A stretch of DNA of 64,000 nucleotides, from NCBI RefSeq assembly GCF_027921745.1, contig NC_079239.1, positions 3,251,501 to 3,315,500 of the forward strand. Direction: 5' to 3'. Shown one piece after another: positions 18,923 through 31,200 of this stretch. Position numbers and translations under genes: made by a program. The stretch comes from Schizosaccharomyces osmophilus. Lineage: Eukaryota > Ascomycota > Schizosaccharomycetes > Schizosaccharomycetales > Schizosaccharomycetaceae. Each line of letters begins with the position of its first letter. The first letter of the stretch is position 1. Below the pieces are notes generated by a model. That model did not search any database. It saw nothing but the letters and a program-made list of their open reading frames with translations, and was not told the origin of the DNA.

Positions 18923-21088
18923 ATGCTTCGTGTACTTTCGAGTCAAGAATTTTATCAGGCGCTAGAGTCTGCCAGACGTGGCCGTACAGAATATGTACAC
19001 ATTTTTGATCTTCGACTTCGATCCAATTATATCCGTGGTCATATTAAAGATGCAATCAATGTGTCTCTGCCAAGTGCTTTGTTACGCCGTCCTTCCTTTG
19101 ACATTGGTAAAGCATTTGCATGCCTCAGTGGTTCCATAAAGATCACAGACTTAATTGATCTGTCGTGTCTTTTCATATACGATGCTGCAATTGCTGGTAT
19201 GAATCGTATTCATGATTTTGTTGATAAATTCCGTCGTGGAGGCTATTCCAATGACATTTATGTTTTGTCCTCAGGATTCGAAGAGTTCGCCAAATCTTGC
19301 CCTCAGAAAATCGACTATGATAGTCCATCACAGTCAATCGATTACTGTATGTTTGATGCCGTTATGCCAAGAAAAACAAAGGCGTTTGAGTTTCTTGACC
19401 CCACTCCCGCTTCCACAACAATTTCACCGGACTATAGTTTTCCACTTCGCGTCCCCATCAAAATTCCGACTCCCATTTTCTCTCCTTCCCTTACATCAGA
19501 TACATTTACCGAACGTTCAAATCAGTTAGAGTTTCCGGGCCTCGAAAACTTTGCTAGCCCTGCAACTCTTTCTCCCAGATCTCCGCATACTCAAAAACAT
19601 ACACCTCAGCTAATGCCTTCCACTAACGCTATTGTTCCTGCTCCATATGAGGTTCCGTATGTGCCGATATCTCCTTCGGTATCCCGTTTTTATTCTAACC
19701 CGATCACTCCGGTTGAAAATAAACTGAACCCGCTATCACCCTCCATGCCTCAAAAGTCCCCTTCGTCTAGACCTGCATTGCGCTCGCTGTTCTCATTTCC
19801 TTTAACCCCCCGAAGGCGGCCTCATGTGACGCGTTCTCGGAGTTCTTCTTCTTCTTCTTCTTCTTCTTCTTCTTCATACAACAGTATTGCTTCACCCCAG
19901 CATTCCCCTGCTCATCTACAGGTTCCTAGAAAAAACTCTGGAAATGCTACTTTTGAAAAAGTCGCAAACTCTGTAAAAATCCAGCCTAAAGATTTCTCTG
20001 AAAATATTCCAAGGGCAGGTAAGAGGTTTTTGCCAAAGAAGCCTGGTAGTTTACGAAGAAAGAATAAACCATCCTTTGGAAAGGATTTCGATGGAGTATT
20101 CTCTACAGCTGAAAATAAGAATACTTTTCCTAATCCTTGGGGATCTTTCAAACAAGCCACGCCTCCTCCAGCGGAAATGATGGCGGATTTGAATACAGCT
20201 TCAATATACTACAAATTCAAGCGTTTAGAAGAGCTCGAGCAAAAAAGACGTATACTATCCAATGATGCAAAATCAGATTGGTCTTGTTTAGCGTCTGGCA
20301 AGAATGTCCTTTTGATTCGTAAAAACCGCTACACAGATATTGTGCCCTATGACAAAACCCGTGTCCGTTTACACAACAAGGATGAAATTTTTGATTACAT
20401 TAATGCTTCGCATATATTTTTTGAACCTAATCATTACATAGCTAGTCAGGCCCCGCAGCTCGATACCCTAGTAGATTTTTGGGAAATGATCTGGCATAAC
20501 ATAGGCTCTGATGGGGTTATTGTGATGCTGACAGATTTATTTGAGGCGGGAAATGAAAAATGTTTGTTGTATTGGCCTGACACTACACATTCACCGATGC
20601 AGATTACGCCAACATTAGATGTGGAGTTAGTAGAGAAAACAACGCTCGATGATTTTCGGCTAGAATGTCGTGTTCTTCGTCTTCGAAATTCGTCTGAAGT
20701 CAAAGTTATCCGACATTTTTGGTTCCGTACTTGGACTGATGGAGGGTGCCCTGGTACAATAACCAAGGTAATTGATGCTGTAAAGTACATTAACAAAGTT
20801 TCAAATACTGGCCCTGTCTTTGTTCATTGTTCAGCTGGTGTTGGACGTACCGGAACGTACATTGCGCTTGCTCAGCTAGTTGGCATGCCTCCGAGTGCGT
20901 TGCCAAAGGCGGCGAATTTGGAGGATTCTCAGGATCTCGTATTTCAAGTGGTTAATACTTTACGATGTCATCGTATGAAAATGGTACAAACGTTCAATCA
21001 GTTTCGATTTTTATACTCCATTGCTAAACATTTATCGAACCCCTCGTTGGATATTGAAATGAGCCAGAAGGAAGGGTGTGGTTTATAA
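18923..21088 (+). CDS. pyp2: Tyrosine phosphatase of the stress MAP-kinase pathway
   Basis: This 721-residue protein has an N-terminal rhodanese/Cdc25-like domain (about 5-150). Its active-site loop reads LSSGFEEF, without a catalytic Cys, as in MAP-kinase phosphatases that use it for docking. A long Ser/Pro-rich linker follows (about 160-440, with an 11-unit TTC repeat at 19843-19875 coding polyserine), then a PTP domain (about 450-710). The PTP loop HCSAGVGRTGT puts the nucleophile at Cys636 and the Arg at 642; KNRYTDIVPYD and WFRTWTD are also present. It should dephosphorylate the Sty1 MAP kinase. Length and the conserved RRPSFDIGK stretch favour pyp2 over pyp1, as does adjacency to cid1 and ptr1. 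The ATG at 18923 is the first in frame. Confidence 0.93.
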   Translation: MLRVLSSQEFYQALESARRGRTEYVHIFDLRLRSNYIRGHIKDAINVSLPSALLRRPSFDIGKAFACLSGSIKITDLIDLSCLFIYDAAIAGMNRIHDFVDKFRRGGYSNDIYVLSSGFEEFAKSCPQKIDYDSPSQSIDYCMFDAVMPRKTKAFEFLDPTPASTTISPDYSFPLRVPIKIPTPIFSPSLTSDTFTERSNQLEFPGLENFASPATLSPRSPHTQKHTPQLMPSTNAIVPAPYEVPYVPISPSVSRFYSNPITPVENKLNPLSPSMPQKSPSSRPALRSLFSFPLTPRRRPHVTRSRSSSSSSSSSSSSYNSIASPQHSPAHLQVPRKNSGNATFEKVANSVKIQPKDFSENIPRAGKRFLPKKPGSLRRKNKPSFGKDFDGVFSTAENKNTFPNPWGSFKQATPPPAEMMADLNTASIYYKFKRLEELEQKRRILSNDAKSDWSCLASGKNVLLIRKNRYTDIVPYDKTRVRLHNKDEIFDYINASHIFFEPNHYIASQAPQLDTLVDFWEMIWHNIGSDGVIVMLTDLFEAGNEKCLLYWPDTTHSPMQITPTLDVELVEKTTLDDFRLECRVLRLRNSSEVKVIRHFWFRTWTDGGCPGTITKVIDAVKYINKVSNTGPVFVHCSAGVGRTGTYIALAQLVGMPPSALPKAANLEDSQDLVFQVVNTLRCHRMKMVQTFNQFRFLYSIAKHLSNPSLDIEMSQKEGCGL

Positions 21089-21450
21089 CTGTACAATAAT
21101 TTTTAAGTTTCTTAAATTTTTTTTTTTAAAAAAAAAAAAAAAACAGAAAAAGTTTGCGAGCACAGCCTATATGTGTCTCTGTGCTTGAATAAGTGACGGC
21201 TTTGCATTCTTTGGCGCCGTTGCTCCTCTTAAAAGTTTGACTTTGATTAAGGTGGTTGTTATGATTCATTTTATTTATATTTTCATTCATGTGATTATCA
21301 TCATCATCATTATTTATTATGTACGACAAAAAACAAGAATAAACATATAGAAACTGCTGTTCATAAAAAGCATAAAACTAGGTATACAGAATAGACTGAA
21401 TAAAGATTTCATAAATTTTGTTATGGTTCGAACTTCAAATAAGGTCATTT
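21089..21450. other. Convergent pyp2-EMC10 3' region
   Basis: This gap contains a T-run followed directly by an A17 run near 21116-21144. No gene is seen. Confidence 0.6.
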
Positions 21451-22185
21451 TTACCCGTTGCTAGTAGCAGAAGATTGGGATCCCCCAGAGGCTCCAACTA
21501 GAAGTAAGAAAAAAATGGGAATAAGATATAGGCCAAAACGTTGTAAAAATGTCTTTTCCTCTGGTACTATTTCTGTGTCTTCAGTGTCATCGTTCGCCTC
21601 TGAGGATTTACCTTTTGTTTTCACGTCTTTGGGCAAAGGACGCTTCCTTTTTTTAGCGGCTGTAGAGACAGGTACCTGGGACTTTTGTTTGGGGGAAACT
21701 AAAACAGGCTCAGGAAAATCCGGATACATTAATAGGATGTCAGGTTTGGTTCCTTTGATTGAATCCTTGGCTATAGGTTTGAAGCTATGAACCACCTGAA
21801 CGACATCGCTCAGCGAATCCGGTGCTGCATTCTTTGAGGTATGTAAAATGAAACAATCCTTATAAGCATGATGTGACTCTAGCAATTGCCCCAGTCTATA
21901 GAAACTAGTACCTGCAGGCCAGTGGCCAGAATTTTCATTTCGATAACCGCATCGTAAAATGGAGGATGTTTCAAATTCTTGCAAATCAAATTCTTTTTTC
22001 ACAATATCAAATGTTAATTCAGGAAGGCTGATAGAACCATGGTCAAAATATTGGGTGCCTTTGTCGTTTGTAATGGAACAGACAATAGGAATCTTTTGAA
22101 TAGCTAAAGCGATTTGCATAGACGCTAGGCAGATAATAATTTTAAAAAACTTGTTTTTTAGAGAATCATGCTGCCAAGGAGTCAT
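21451..22185 (-). CDS. emc10: EMC10-like ER membrane complex subunit
   Basis: This 244-residue protein has an N-terminal hydrophobic signal or anchor (FFKIIICLASMQIALAI), a luminal domain of about 110 residues, a Lys-rich linker and a C-terminal membrane segment. The tail EKTFLQRFGLYLIPIFFLLL followed by a GASGGSQ-type end parallels the remembered end of animal EMC10 (KSFFAKYWMYIIPVVLFL, then Gly-rich). The luminal part contains a Cys near ILRCGYRN and another at KDCFILH that may pair. EMC inserts tail-anchored and multipass proteins into the ER membrane. The assignment rests on architecture and the C-terminal motif; I have a vague memory of a peroxin-like label for the S. pombe syntenic gene, and the sequence here fits EMC10 better. 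Confidence 0.78.
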   Translation of the reverse strand: MTPWQHDSLKNKFFKIIICLASMQIALAIQKIPIVCSITNDKGTQYFDHGSISLPELTFDIVKKEFDLQEFETSSILRCGYRNENSGHWPAGTSFYRLGQLLESHHAYKDCFILHTSKNAAPDSLSDVVQVVHSFKPIAKDSIKGTKPDILLMYPDFPEPVLVSPKQKSQVPVSTAAKKRKRPLPKDVKTKGKSSEANDDTEDTEIVPEEKTFLQRFGLYLIPIFFLLLVGASGGSQSSATSNG

Positions 22186-22981
22186 GTTATGTAGAAAAAT
22201 CGAAAATAGATCGTTATGTAGGAAAACTTTTAGCTTGATGGAGAAGGCATATCAGTATCATAGCTGATTTTTCTTGTGTCGTTCTAAAGTTTGGAAAAAT
22301 TACGAGATGTTATTTTAATAAGGTGAAGCCAAAAAATAAAAATAAAAATAAAAAGAGAAACGTAAGAAAGAATCCGGGTTTCACCGCGAAACCAAAAACG
22401 AAACCGAATTCGAAAATGTCAATCACACCAGACGGGCAATGATGATTGCAACGCTTTTTTTTAAAAAAAACCTACTCATAAGAGCTCCTCTTGTTAATAA
22501 AACGAGTGCTGATCGAGACGTATTCAGGTCTTCTTTCTTGCAAAGTCTTTTCTGCAGCTATATGCAGAAAGGTCCTTCGTAAACTATTGATTCTCATCTT
22601 CCATTTAATTAGTAGAAATAACAAGTTTTTGTATTATTCATCTACTTTTCTTCGTTCTCCCTTTCAATGACTTTTGTTAGTTTGTTTACATCATATTGGA
22701 TGCTACATTAGTATGATATTGGTAAAGAAGGCGAGTTTACAGGTCAAACGAAGGAAAGAAGGGAAAAAGAGAAAAGAAATTAATATTCTAATAGGTCCTT
22801 TTCCTTTTTCTTAGTAGTGAGGCTAGCTAGCCAGAATTCCTTCAAGCGGTTACTTCTTGTCTTACAAGTGACAAGGAGTTTCTGAAGCGATTGAGAGAGG
22901 CCAGTTTTCACCAGTACAACACTTTTGGGACAACCTTTGGGAAAAAGTTGGAACTTAGAGTAAACAGTGAGTAAAACTAGG
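22186..22981. other. Divergent EMC10-cid1 intergenic region
   Basis: Promoters for both flanking genes are expected here. A perfect 8-bp inverted repeat with a 6-nt loop lies at 22549-22570. A box C/D-like pair near 22438 and 22511 lacks a terminal stem. Confidence 0.5.
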
Positions 22982-24574
22982 ATGAGCGTCCCTCCTGAAC
23001 GATTTATTCCAGGTGTCCATACTGTTGAGGAAATTGAGTCCCATCTTGCGAATCTTCGTGTATCAAAAAAAACATATGCACCAAAACCAAATTCTTCATA
23101 TAAGGAATTAACAAAGTTTTTTTGGGAATTTTACCACGAGATTAAGATTACTGACGAGGAAATTGCGCACAAGCGCGAAGCTATGAGAGTACTAAGCGAA
23201 TATTTACATCGAATATGCACAGGTATGGTAGCATAATGAAGCAGAATACCTCTGAAAATAATCAAAGCTAACATAAAAAGATGCCGTATTAGCGTCTTTC
23301 GGAAGCTTAGAAAGTGGATTTGCGTTAAAGAATTCAGATATGGACTTATGCGTGCTTACAGAATCTATGGAAGCAAGTGAACCGCTTGCTCCTCTTTTTT
23401 ATGAGGAACTTGTAAAAGAAGGTAATGAATTTATGCTTTAGAATCTGTGGCAAAGGATGCTGTTAAGTTTTTAAAGAATCAAGTTTGAAATGAAAGCAAT
23501 GTACTAACTATGCTTGTGAAGGATTTGAGGGAAAGTTTCTACAAAAAGCTAGAATTCCCATTATAAAATTGACTGGTGATGAAAAGGAACGATTTGGTTC
23601 GGGGTTTCAATGCGATATAGGTTTCAATAATCGCTTGGCAATTCACAATACAAAACTTTTATCTTCGTATTCTCGGCTGGATAGTAGATTTCGTCCCTTA
23701 ATGCTATTAGTGAAATACTGGGCCAAACAAAAACGGATCAACTCTCCTTATTTTGGGACTCTTTCTAGGTACGTTAAGGGAACTGCATTAGCCTTTTGTT
23801 TAATTTCTTTTCAATATACTCACATAGCAGTTACGGTTATGCTTTGATGCTACTTTACTATTTACTTCACGTTGTTAAACCGCCGATTTTTCCTAATTTA
23901 CAACAAGCACATTTGAAACAGGAGAAATTTGTGGAGGGTATGGAAATGATTACATATCATCAGCACTAACTGTTAGGCTTTAATGTTGGGTTCGATGAGG
24001 ATATTGAGCGGTACCCTCCGTCAAATAATATTAGCAGTTTAGGAAGCCTGTTGCATGGTTTTTTTCGGTATTATGCTTACAAGTTTGAACCAAGGGATCG
24101 CGTAATTACGTTTAATAGGCAAGACGGAGTTTTAACAAAACAAGAAAAGGGCTGGACATCGGCGGTAAGGAAGCTATTTATTAAAAGTCATTGTTCATTC
24201 TCTAACGTATATAGACTGAGCATACCGGATCAGCAGACCAAATCATCAAGGATCGTTATATATTAGCTATTGAGGATCCTTTTGAAACTACACATAATGT
24301 AAGCTTGCACGAATTGTTCGTCTGCCTCATCAAACTAACTCTTGCCTAGGTGGGAAGAACGGTCAGCAGTTCCGGATTATATCGTATACGAGGCGAGTTC
24401 ATGTCTGCTGCGCGGCTAATGAATTCGCGCATCTCTGGCTCTTACAAAGAGTTGTTCGAGCAAGCACCTTTACCTCCGCGACGATCAAAAAAGGTAGCTG
24501 ACGAGACGGAAGTATCTGGAAAAGAAGATGAAAATAATGAGAATCCAAAAGAAGCGGAACTTCCTCAAGCTTAA
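22982..24574 (+). CDS. cid1: Cytoplasmic poly(U) polymerase
   Basis: Seven exons are proposed: 22982-23222, 23281-23421, 23522-23768, 23831-23937, 23977-24164, 24215-24298 and 24350-24574, giving 410 residues. All six joins keep frame, and most introns show CTAAC-type branch sites. The nucleotidyltransferase core has FGSLESG followed by NSDMDLCV (two metal-binding Asp) and FQCDIGF (third Asp). The C-terminal domain includes INSPYFGTLSSYGYALM and the nucleotide-recognition end NVGRTVSSSGLYRIRGEF. It adds uridines to mRNA and other RNA 3' ends, priming decay. The first ATG in frame is 22982; it aligns with the S. pombe start, while the frame upstream opens only with GTG. Confidence 0.97.
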
Positions 24575-25247
24575 TGAATGTGGTTTATGGAATTTGGGTA
24601 TAAAAGAAATAATCTGTCAAATTCGTTCTTTCGAGTCTCATAGGACTGTTGTTGCTATGCTATAATAACAGCAGTGATTATTCGATCATTGTTCTCATTT
24701 TGAGAGGACGCAACTTTGACTGGAAAAAATATGAAAAGGATATAAGGTTATAATGTTTTTTTTTTAAGATACGAATCATACAAGCATTACTGTACAATAC
24801 ATCAAAATAGAATGGTTTCAGACAATGCACTTACTAGAACAGAAGAAGAAAATGTATATTTAACTGTGAATCTGTTTTACTATGCATAATCATTGATAAC
24901 TGTTTATTGTAATTTCAGCAATTTTTCCATGAACAACTTCAAAAGAGATACTATATGCAACTGATCGTTCCATTGCATTAATTTATTTTCCGATAATGAA
25001 AGCTACCGTAAGCAGATTACTGAAAGTTTTAAAATATCACTCAACATCGCTATGTTTGCTTTAGCCATAGCTTCGGTATAATAAAGGCCTTCTACTAGTG
25101 CAGGATTACTTTAAAACACTACCATACATACAGCTGGGTGATACCCTTCTGTTTCGTTGGTACTGGTTTATTACGGTTTATTATATTTATTCAAAACAAT
25201 ATTGAGCTTTACATTTTTCGTTCATACACATTGTCATCCAAGACAAA
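24575..25247. other. Intergenic region before ptr1
   Basis: This is an AT-rich region of 673 bp holding the cid1 3' end and ptr1 promoter. No other feature is supported. Confidence 0.6.
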
Positions 25248-28200
25248 ATGAGGATTACGAAAAGTCCTTCAAAAAATCCAAACTCCCAACCTCCGCCTTG
25301 GGTGCTTGAATTTATAAAAGAAATTCAAAATGAAAATACATGTCCATTCGAAAAAGTCGCTTCTCTTTGCTCAGATTTCCGCAAAAGAGAATGGACTTAC
25401 CCTCGTGGCGATTTATACTCATGGATTCCCGTGTTAAATCGATTTGATGCAATTTTAGAGAAAATGGTTGAAGATTACGGCTTAAAAACTAAGGTCCAAA
25501 GTCGCCCTTTTGACCCCTTGTCATACACTGTTTTGCTTGAAGTCTTAAAATTCTCGACCTATTTACTAAAACATTGCGCAAATCGCTCCATTTATAATTC
25601 GACAGCATATTTAGAACAATTGCTGAATAGTTCTGAATTGGAGATCTTAGACGCTACTTTGGGTTTGTTATTACATATTGTTCAAAAGGCAACGATTTCC
25701 AAGAGAGGAAAACAACTGTTCTCTTTATCACAGGATCGTTTGTTCCGCTTTCTTTCATTTCTTCCTCAAGAAGCTACGAAATCCGGGCTAGCCCAAAATT
25801 ATGAATCAATACTATTTCTTGATGATATCCCAGCTCCATGGTGCTCATTAGAGTTTTCATATTATAAGAGCTCTCCTTCTACAGTTTCCGACTCTTCCAA
25901 AACCGTATCGCCTACTCCCTCTCCGTCAGAAGGTTTGCGTGTCTTGAAAGTGTCTCAAGAGGAAATGTCAGTAAAGCCGGTGCACGATTTACTCGTTCAG
26001 TTGTCAACCGAAAATCAAATTCCTGAACAGTATGCTGCTGATTTGCTTATATATCTTTTGCTTCATAAAAATTTACCTGATCTTAATAAGCGAAGGGCAA
26101 TGGTCCGCATTGGATTATTGGCTCTTTCAAACTTGGTTTATGCTCATTCACAAGCTGTGCAATCACGCTTTATGTTAGCGGATCCTGAAATTACAACTCA
26201 TCTAGCAACTCTTGTTTCCATGGATACAAAACTTCCACAGGAGTTTAAGGCTGTGGTTTTTGAATGCTTCAAAGCGTTCTTTTTCCGGAAAAATATGGTA
26301 CCTTCCGTGTTAGCCGCTCTCAATGTTTCAGTTAGTTATGGTCTAATGATGAATCTGGTTCGCGATTTTTCGAATAATCTATCTGATGAAAATTTTGAGT
26401 ATAATCGCGAATACGTTGATAGTTTCTATGATTTTCTCCAGTTTATGGCCACTTCACCTTTGGGTGGGAACATGGCCTGTTCAGCGGGTTTGACGTCTCT
26501 TTTGGGTCATCATTTATCACTTAAGAGTCCACGTGCGTTGTATGTTGTTTCCAGATCAGTTTCCATGCTTGATCATCTTATTGATGGCTATTCTATGGCC
26601 TTCCCTGATTTTTCAGAGTCCAAGGGTTTGGATCTATTGGTAAATCGGTTGCAATATGAATTAGAGGCCGCTTTGGATGATGTGAAGTCTGGCAGAGGAA
26701 ACACAGAAATTTTTTTGAATATGGATTACGCCATTCCATATGATCGTTACTTTTTACTGAAGAATTTATTGAAGTTTATTCTGCATTTGATCCAAACTGG
26801 TGGATCTGTTGTAGAGCTTCGTAACCTTATTGATTCTTCTCTTATTTCTTCACTTGCTTTCCTTCTAGATCATCATGAATTATTTGGATCTAATTTGTTT
26901 GCTTCGGCGACAAATATAATGTCTACCTTCATTCATAATGAACCTACTTGTTATGGTATTATTCACGAGAAAAAACTTTCGCATTCGTTCCTGGAAGCTG
27001 TAAATAGGCGGATATTAAATTCGTCTGATGCAATTACTTCAATTCCTTTGGCTTTTGGTGCAATTTGTTTAAATTCACAAGGCTTCAATTTATTTTTAGA
27101 AAAGAATCCTGTTCCTCATTTCTTCACTGTGTTTACATCCTACAATCACTGCAAAGCTTTAACATCCAGCGACAATGCAGCTATTTTAGGGACGTACATA
27201 GATGAACTTATGCGCCATCAGCCGTTTTTGAAAGATAGTATCGTTAAGATGATTTTTGAAACCGTAGATAAGGTTTGCGATCTTCTCCGTACCTTCAACC
27301 CTTTGGATTATATTGGTGCGACTGATTTTCCTTATTTGGTATTTTTCGAGACGTTTTCTAGTTTCTTAGAAAATATCATATCTAACGAAGGTCATGCAAA
27401 AAATCTTATGTCTAAAGGTATTATTTCTCATATTCTTAAACTCATGCAAGTTCCTGTGTTAGCTTATGGATTTGTCGATTCGTCTGCGTTCAATACTTTA
27501 TTTGTTCTTTTGCATCATATTATTGATTTCGATGCAGCAGAAGTCTTTCGTCCTCTATTGGATTGCATTATGTTCAATTGTGAGAATAGTAATGTTGAAC
27601 AATCGCTAAATCCAATAAATACAATTGTTAATGGCCAACTTAGTGGACAACTGGTTGATTTGCAGAATTCTGAAATTTTCTTTCAATTTACCATAATCGG
27701 TAATTTGATTTCGATGTTTTCTGAATTATTTTCGTCATATGCCGCATTAAAAAAGGCTGGCAACCTACCGCTAGTTCAGCTTTTTATAAGTCCTTCTCGC
27801 TATGCTGGCGTCTTTGATATTTTGTGTAACATTAAAAACCTTTCTACGAGTGTAGATGTTTTTCTCTGTTCTCATGTTTCGAGTGACTATGCCCTTTGTT
27901 GTGGCTCATTGGTATCGGTTGCTGCTGATAAAAAGGAGAAAGAAAATCTTGAAGCCAAGAAGCGAGACTTGAAGGAAGATTTTTCCTTTAACAAGTTTAA
28001 GAATATTCGCACAAACTTTACTCAAACGACGTACAGTATATCCAAGTTCTTCACATCTTTAACTCGAGCTTTGGGCAATTCAAGCATTCAAGACATCAAT
28101 GAATTCAAGGGCATATACAAGCTCGGTAGCAACATAGCTCTTGTCGTTGATGAATTGGTTGGTATGGCTTGTAATCAAATCCTAAACCATGAAGGATTAC

Positions 28201-31200
28201 CCGATGAACTCGCCTTGCATGTTTCTTTGATGTCTATACTCGATGCCTCAGCAATAATTCGAGAGGATGATTCTAAAGTTACGCTCACTCTTTTAATCAG
28301 TCGAATTTTTGCTGGCTCTCAAACACTTCAATTACTACTGAAGCTGTCGGAGCGAGTAATAAGCTATTTTGCCCTTGTAGGAGAAGAAACAACGCCTCGG
28401 ACAAACCGTATTCTATTGGCATTGTCTTCAACCCTACTAAACTTAGTACTAATTTTAACAAGTGCTGATTTTATTTCGGAAACAGAGAAGCCCCTGAACT
28501 TCTCTTTGAAACTTCAGTTAGATAATAATGAGCTCAGTGATTGTGGAGCTAAGCTCATGCATTTACTTCAAGCTCATTCCTTTTTAACAATGGTTAAAAT
28601 ATGGGAGTCGTCTGCTGATTACCGATTGCCGTACATTACGAAGGCACTAGTCACGAATGTATTGTCCAATTGTTTCCAATTTGAGGAAGGTATAAAGTCT
28701 CTTTCGGAGACCGCTCAAAACAATCTTCCTGAGTCTCACAATCAATCCAATGAAGAAAAAGGTTCCAAGCTTAGTGACACTGTAAATGACGAAACGCTTC
28801 TTAACTTGCTAATCAGTGAAGTCCCTTCTAATATGGTTACAGAGTTTAACGACTTTAAATCTAGACTTGTCAAAACTTGTGTATCATTATCATCTTTCGA
28901 AGGTGATGTAAATCAAAGTCTTTGTGATTTGCTATACTCTGGTGATGAAGTTCAAATGAATTCTGATCTTCAGCTTGATACCACAATGGCAATGGTTAAA
29001 GAGATCAAATTCCTTTCATCGTTGGATAAAGGTGATTCTCGGATTATTCAGTTTGGGCCTGCTATTGGTTTGCTTTCTCTGTTTGTGAGTCACGATTTCA
29101 CTCAGAATAAAGCGAAGAATTACCTACTAGAAGAGTTGGATTTCTTGTTGAATGCGTTCGAGTCTATGCGTCAATGTTTTGAGCAGGATGTTAATGCTAC
29201 TTGGGTGGTTTCCATTTTGTTTTTATTGGAAGTATTGTTAACAAATTCAAGAAAGCCAGATGAGTTCGAGTTTAACTCCAAAGACTGCTCATTAAAGCTT
29301 ATTGATGGCTCAATTTCTATAAACCATACTGCTCAGCAGAAGATACTGGTTTCCTTGATAAATTTAATGAAGCAGTACAGTTCAAACCTGGGTGTGGTGA
29401 CATCGGCCATGAGATTGACTTTACTAGTAACTGCTAGCTATGACATGGTACATGTGTTTATTGATTCCAATGGTTTGGAAATTTTATTTGTTGCTATGAA
29501 ATCCTGTGCTTCTGTCTGCAATGAAGCATTACACATTCCTTTTATCAGTATATTAAGAAGGTTGTTGGAATCTGAAAGGGTTATTGAACTTATCATGTTT
29601 GATGACTTACGAAATATATTTAAGTTACAAGGCAGAGCTCGTAAAACCGAGCTTCTTAATTTTATAAGAACGAATTCTGAAATGGTTTTGCGTTCACCTG
29701 ATGCTTTCCAGAAAATGATCAAGGAAACTTGTCAGTTAGCTCATTTCGCACCAAATGCCGATCATCATTACTTAGAATTGAAGGAAAATCTGCCGGAGTC
29801 ATACAGCAAAGACCAGATAAATTCTGATGCTTCTTTAATGTCGCAAACTAGCTCTAAAGTGGTATCTTCTCTGTTGGATGAGATAATGGAGACGGTGGAT
29901 TCCCGGCGGAAAACTCAAAAAACCGCAGATGCTGAATTTAATCCCGAATCTGATCCTATGTACATGTATAATGTATTTCTTTTACAATGTCTAACTGAGT
30001 TGTTATCTGGATACGACTCATGTAAAAAGTGCTTTATGGAATATCAGCCCAAACGCAAATCGTCTTTTTTCTCACTTTCTCGCAAATACAACTCTTACCT
30101 TGTTGGCTTTTTCCTCGAAAAGTTGTTACCCTTCGGCAGCATACGTTTATCAGAGGATAATGAAATCCGTAAAGCTTTTTCTGTTTCTAACTGGGCCATT
30201 TCCATATTGGTTTTCTTATGTGCATACTCGAATGATCAACAGACGGATGTCGTTGATGAACTTCGTCGTGAAGTTTTGTCCTGCGTCTTGAAATTTTACA
30301 GATCTAGTTCTGTTAATTCCGAAAGCTTGGAATCCTATTATTGTAAATTATTAGTCGTCGCTGAACTTTGCTATAGGCTGGGTGATGCGCAAACCGTTTC
30401 ACAGAAAGCGCCAAACCATTTATTGCGAAAATCACAGGATGTTAACATCAAAGCAATGATTGACCTTGGTTTCATTCCAGCTTTAACCAGCGCTACTTCT
30501 GAAATTGATATGAATTATCCTGTTTCCAGAAAAGTAATTCGTCATATTCTGAGGCCTCTTCAATTATTGACGAAGGAAGCTATATTCTTAAGTCAAACAA
30601 ATCCAGATAGTTTATCAGGGAATATACAGGAGGCTGAAACCGATGAGTCCGTTAGTGATGATTCTGAAGAATCTGAGGGTGACGAGCCTCCAGATCTTTA
30701 TCGGAATTCTGTGCTTGGTATCTTCCAAGGTGACATTGCGAATGAAAATGAAGATAATTATGAAGGTAGTGAGGATGACGACGTATATGAGGAAATGGAC
30801 TTTGAGGACGAACAATCAGGAAGTCCTGGAAGTGTTGTTAGTGATGATGAGAATGACGATACCATGTACAGTGATAACAATGACATGAATATTGAATTTA
30901 TGGTCGATGGGGACCAAGACGGTTCTGATCAGGAGGATTCAAGTTCGTATGATGATGACGAATCTAGTCATGGAGATATCATTTCAATTGATGAAGAAGA
31001 CATCGACAACACCGGAGAACCATACGAATGGGAAGACGAAGGGAACGAAACGTCAGATTTTGAACATGATGAAGAATTTAACGATCAGGACGAAGAAAAT
31101 GGCTCCACTACATTTGAAGCAATGGAAAATGCTTTTACAGAAGCTTCTGATGACGAGAATGAGGATGAAGCCATAGATCATGTCAGTCCAGTGGAAATTG

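Noticed and set aside
22436-22515. Possible box C/D snoRNA (ATGATGA ... CTGA)
   Set aside because: No terminal stem pairs the two boxes and the interior is a T/A homopolymer.
30643-31176. Met/Lys-rich frames within ptr1
   Set aside because: Shifted-frame readings of the Asp/Glu-rich acidic block.
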